NCBI GenBank assembly: GCA_003819975.1
Contig: RPPU01000272.1
Coordinates: forward strand, 1-6,414
From: Desulfobacteraceae bacterium
GTDB taxonomy: Bacteria; Desulfobacterota; DSM-4660; Desulfatiglandales; HGW-15
DNA length: 6,414 nt
Direction of reading: 5' to 3'
Each line of letters starts with the position of its first letter. The stretch's first letter is position 1. Position numbers and translations under genes: made by a program. The notes under the pieces are model-generated. The model searched no databases and was not told where the DNA came from. It saw only the letters and a list, made by a program, of their open reading frames with translations. Shown here piece after piece: positions 5,777-6,414 of the stretch.

Positions 5777-5989
5777 ATGGCTGATAAGAAAAAATATGAT
5801 GAACAACCGGTCCATCAACAGGAAATAACAAAGGAAAATATGCCACCAATAAAGCGTCTGAAAGTTAAATTCGAGTGCTATGGCACTGCAATCATTGAGA
5901 AATCAGTAAAAAGCAGCGGAAACACCGGAAGGGTCTATTTACCGCCTGATTGGGTTGGTAAAAAGGTTAAGGTTATCAGGATTAATTGA
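5777..5989 (+). CDS. DUF2080-like small protein (transposon-associated family)
   Basis: This is a 70-residue protein. Residues 1-25 are polar and charged. Residues 26-70 contain the signature IEKSVKSSGNTGRVYLPPDW (40-59) followed by VGKKVKVI. From memory this matches DUF2080, a short family annotated as putative transposon-encoded proteins and best known from archaea. The 'SGN.GRVYLP..W.GK.V.V' pattern also resembles the AbrB/SpoVT swapped-hairpin DNA-binding fold, so a DNA-binding regulator is a reasonable inference. It is the first gene after a perfect promoter, and its stop codon overlaps the start of the next gene (TTGA), suggesting translational coupling. No transposase of the usual partner type is adjacent; the nearest is the IS1595-type gene 1.7 kb upstream. 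Confidence 0.75.
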   Translation: MADKKKYDEQPVHQQEITKENMPPIKRLKVKFECYGTAIIEKSVKSSGNTGRVYLPPDWVGKKVKVIRIN

Positions 5990-6120
5990 AAAAAAAGCTT
6001 TCCTGTGCAAAGGCGAAAAAATTGTCACAAGAACACGGCATTTCCTTAAAAAAAATCGGCGCTATATGCAATCGATACGGCATTAAAATCGTGACTTGCC
6101 AACTAGGATGTTTTAAGTAA
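5986..6120 (+). CDS. 44-residue four-cysteine protein, TTG start
   Basis: This short frame begins at TTG 5986, overlaps the DUF2080 stop by 4 nt (TTGA) and ends in TAA at 6118-6120. A TAA lies directly upstream in frame, so TTG is the only sensible start; AGGA at 5978-5981 is a possible ribosome binding site. The translation starts MKKKLSCAKAKKLSQEHG and continues ISLKKIGAICNRYGIKI, ending VTCQLGCFK. Cysteines are C7, C28, C38 and C42, the last two as C-x3-C. The middle looks like a small helix-turn-helix-type or helical hairpin segment. I recall short proteins ending in '.CQLGCF' beside MobB-like genes in anaerobic bacteria, but could not search. Metal or Fe-S binding is possible. The next gene starts 1 nt after its stop, so tight co-translation is likely. 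Confidence 0.68.
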   Translation: MKKKLSCAKAKKLSQEHGISLKKIGAICNRYGIKIVTCQLGCFK

Positions 6121-6121
6121 T

Positions 6122-6414
6122 ATGAAAGTGATCGTTGTTTCGGGCGCACACTCCAATGTCGGAAAGACCCTGCTCTCGCAAGCTTTGTGTAAATTGCTGC
6201 CCGGCGCCGTACATATAAAAATCGGCCATCATGCGCGCAAGCCGGGTAATGACGATCACTTCTATTACATCGGAACCGGTTTTACAACGATTGCCGCCGA
6301 CCACGAACAGGCGCGTTTTTTGGTCATCGAGAGCAACCGCATACTCGAAAAGATCACGCCGGAGTGCGTGATTTACCTCTCGGCTGAAAATCCGAAACCA
6401 TCGGCTGAAATGGC
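6122..6414 (+). CDS. MobB-like P-loop nucleotide-binding protein (3' end outside window)
   Basis: The first 97 residues are visible and the frame runs off the window. MKVIVVSGAHSNVGKTLLSQ contains the Walker A motif [AG]x4GK[ST] as A9-HSNV-G14-K15-T16. HIKIGHHARKPGNDDHFYYI (31-50) occupies the position where MobB-type proteins have their 'K...H' switch region. FLVIESNRILEKI (66-78) resembles the Walker B region with its Glu, and VIYLSAENPKPSAE follows. This resembles the MobB branch of SIMIBI GTPases, which help attach a nucleotide to molybdopterin. The exact substrate is unproven, and a MobB-like accessory role in molybdenum or tungsten enzyme maturation is inference. It starts 1 nt after the small four-cysteine protein. 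The nearest ribosome binding site, AGGA at 6105-6108, is 13 nt away, supporting coupling to the upstream gene. Confidence 0.85.
   Translation, partial: MKVIVVSGAHSNVGKTLLSQALCKLLPGAVHIKIGHHARKPGNDDHFYYIGTGFTTIAADHEQARFLVIESNRILEKITPECVIYLSAENPKPSAEM

Noticed and set aside
1..6414. CRISPR array, tRNA or rRNA gene
   Set aside because: No regularly spaced repeats, cloverleaf-like sequence or rRNA segments were seen on either strand.

Overview
This window looks like a bacterial chromosome of moderate GC content. It reads as the end of a surface-polysaccharide region with mobile-element debris, followed by the start of a separate small operon. The gene families are a GT4/GT2 glycosyltransferase pair, a secreted IPT/TIG-type protein, a fibronectin-III lipoprotein, an IS1595-type transposase, a DUF2080 protein and a MobB-like P-loop protein. 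Together they fit an anaerobic Desulfobacterota-like (deltaproteobacterial) genome. That placement is inferred from family content and was not tested by a search.

Positions 1-1366 (+): the C-terminal third of a GT4 glycosyltransferase cut by the window edge, then a complete GT2 glycosyltransferase 28 nt downstream. These are probably consecutive genes for extracellular or cell-wall polysaccharide assembly. Positions 1442-3040 (-): a convergent two-gene unit of a small FN3 lipoprotein followed by a secreted, cysteine-rich protein with an IPT/TIG-like N-terminus. It has its own sigma70-like promoter, and the ribosome binding sites place both starts downstream of the longest-ORF starts. Positions 3220-4071 (+): an IS1595/IS1016-type transposase whose first catalytic Asp appears to be His. 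Its ends are not clear. Positions 4072-4318 are non-coding and rich in hairpins. Positions 4334-5197 (+): a class I SAM methyltransferase of the kind common in polysaccharide loci.

Positions 5198-5776 hold no convincing gene. They contain a possible weak terminator, a broken minus-strand reading frame and, at 5607-5634, a perfect-consensus sigma70 promoter (TTGACA-N16-TATAAT). That promoter faces a tight three-gene set: a DUF2080 protein (5777-5989), a 44-residue four-cysteine protein starting at TTG and overlapping it by 4 nt (5986-6120), and a MobB-like P-loop protein starting 1 nt later (6122 to the window end). Two palindromes with the half-site TCCTTA/TAAGGA flank the promoter, and a third palindrome lies in the 135-nt leader.

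The most interesting part is this last operon. A small protein family known mainly from transposon contexts appears as the first gene of a compact, strongly promoted unit with a tiny cysteine protein and a nucleotide-binding protein. No complete novel system can be demonstrated from this window alone.
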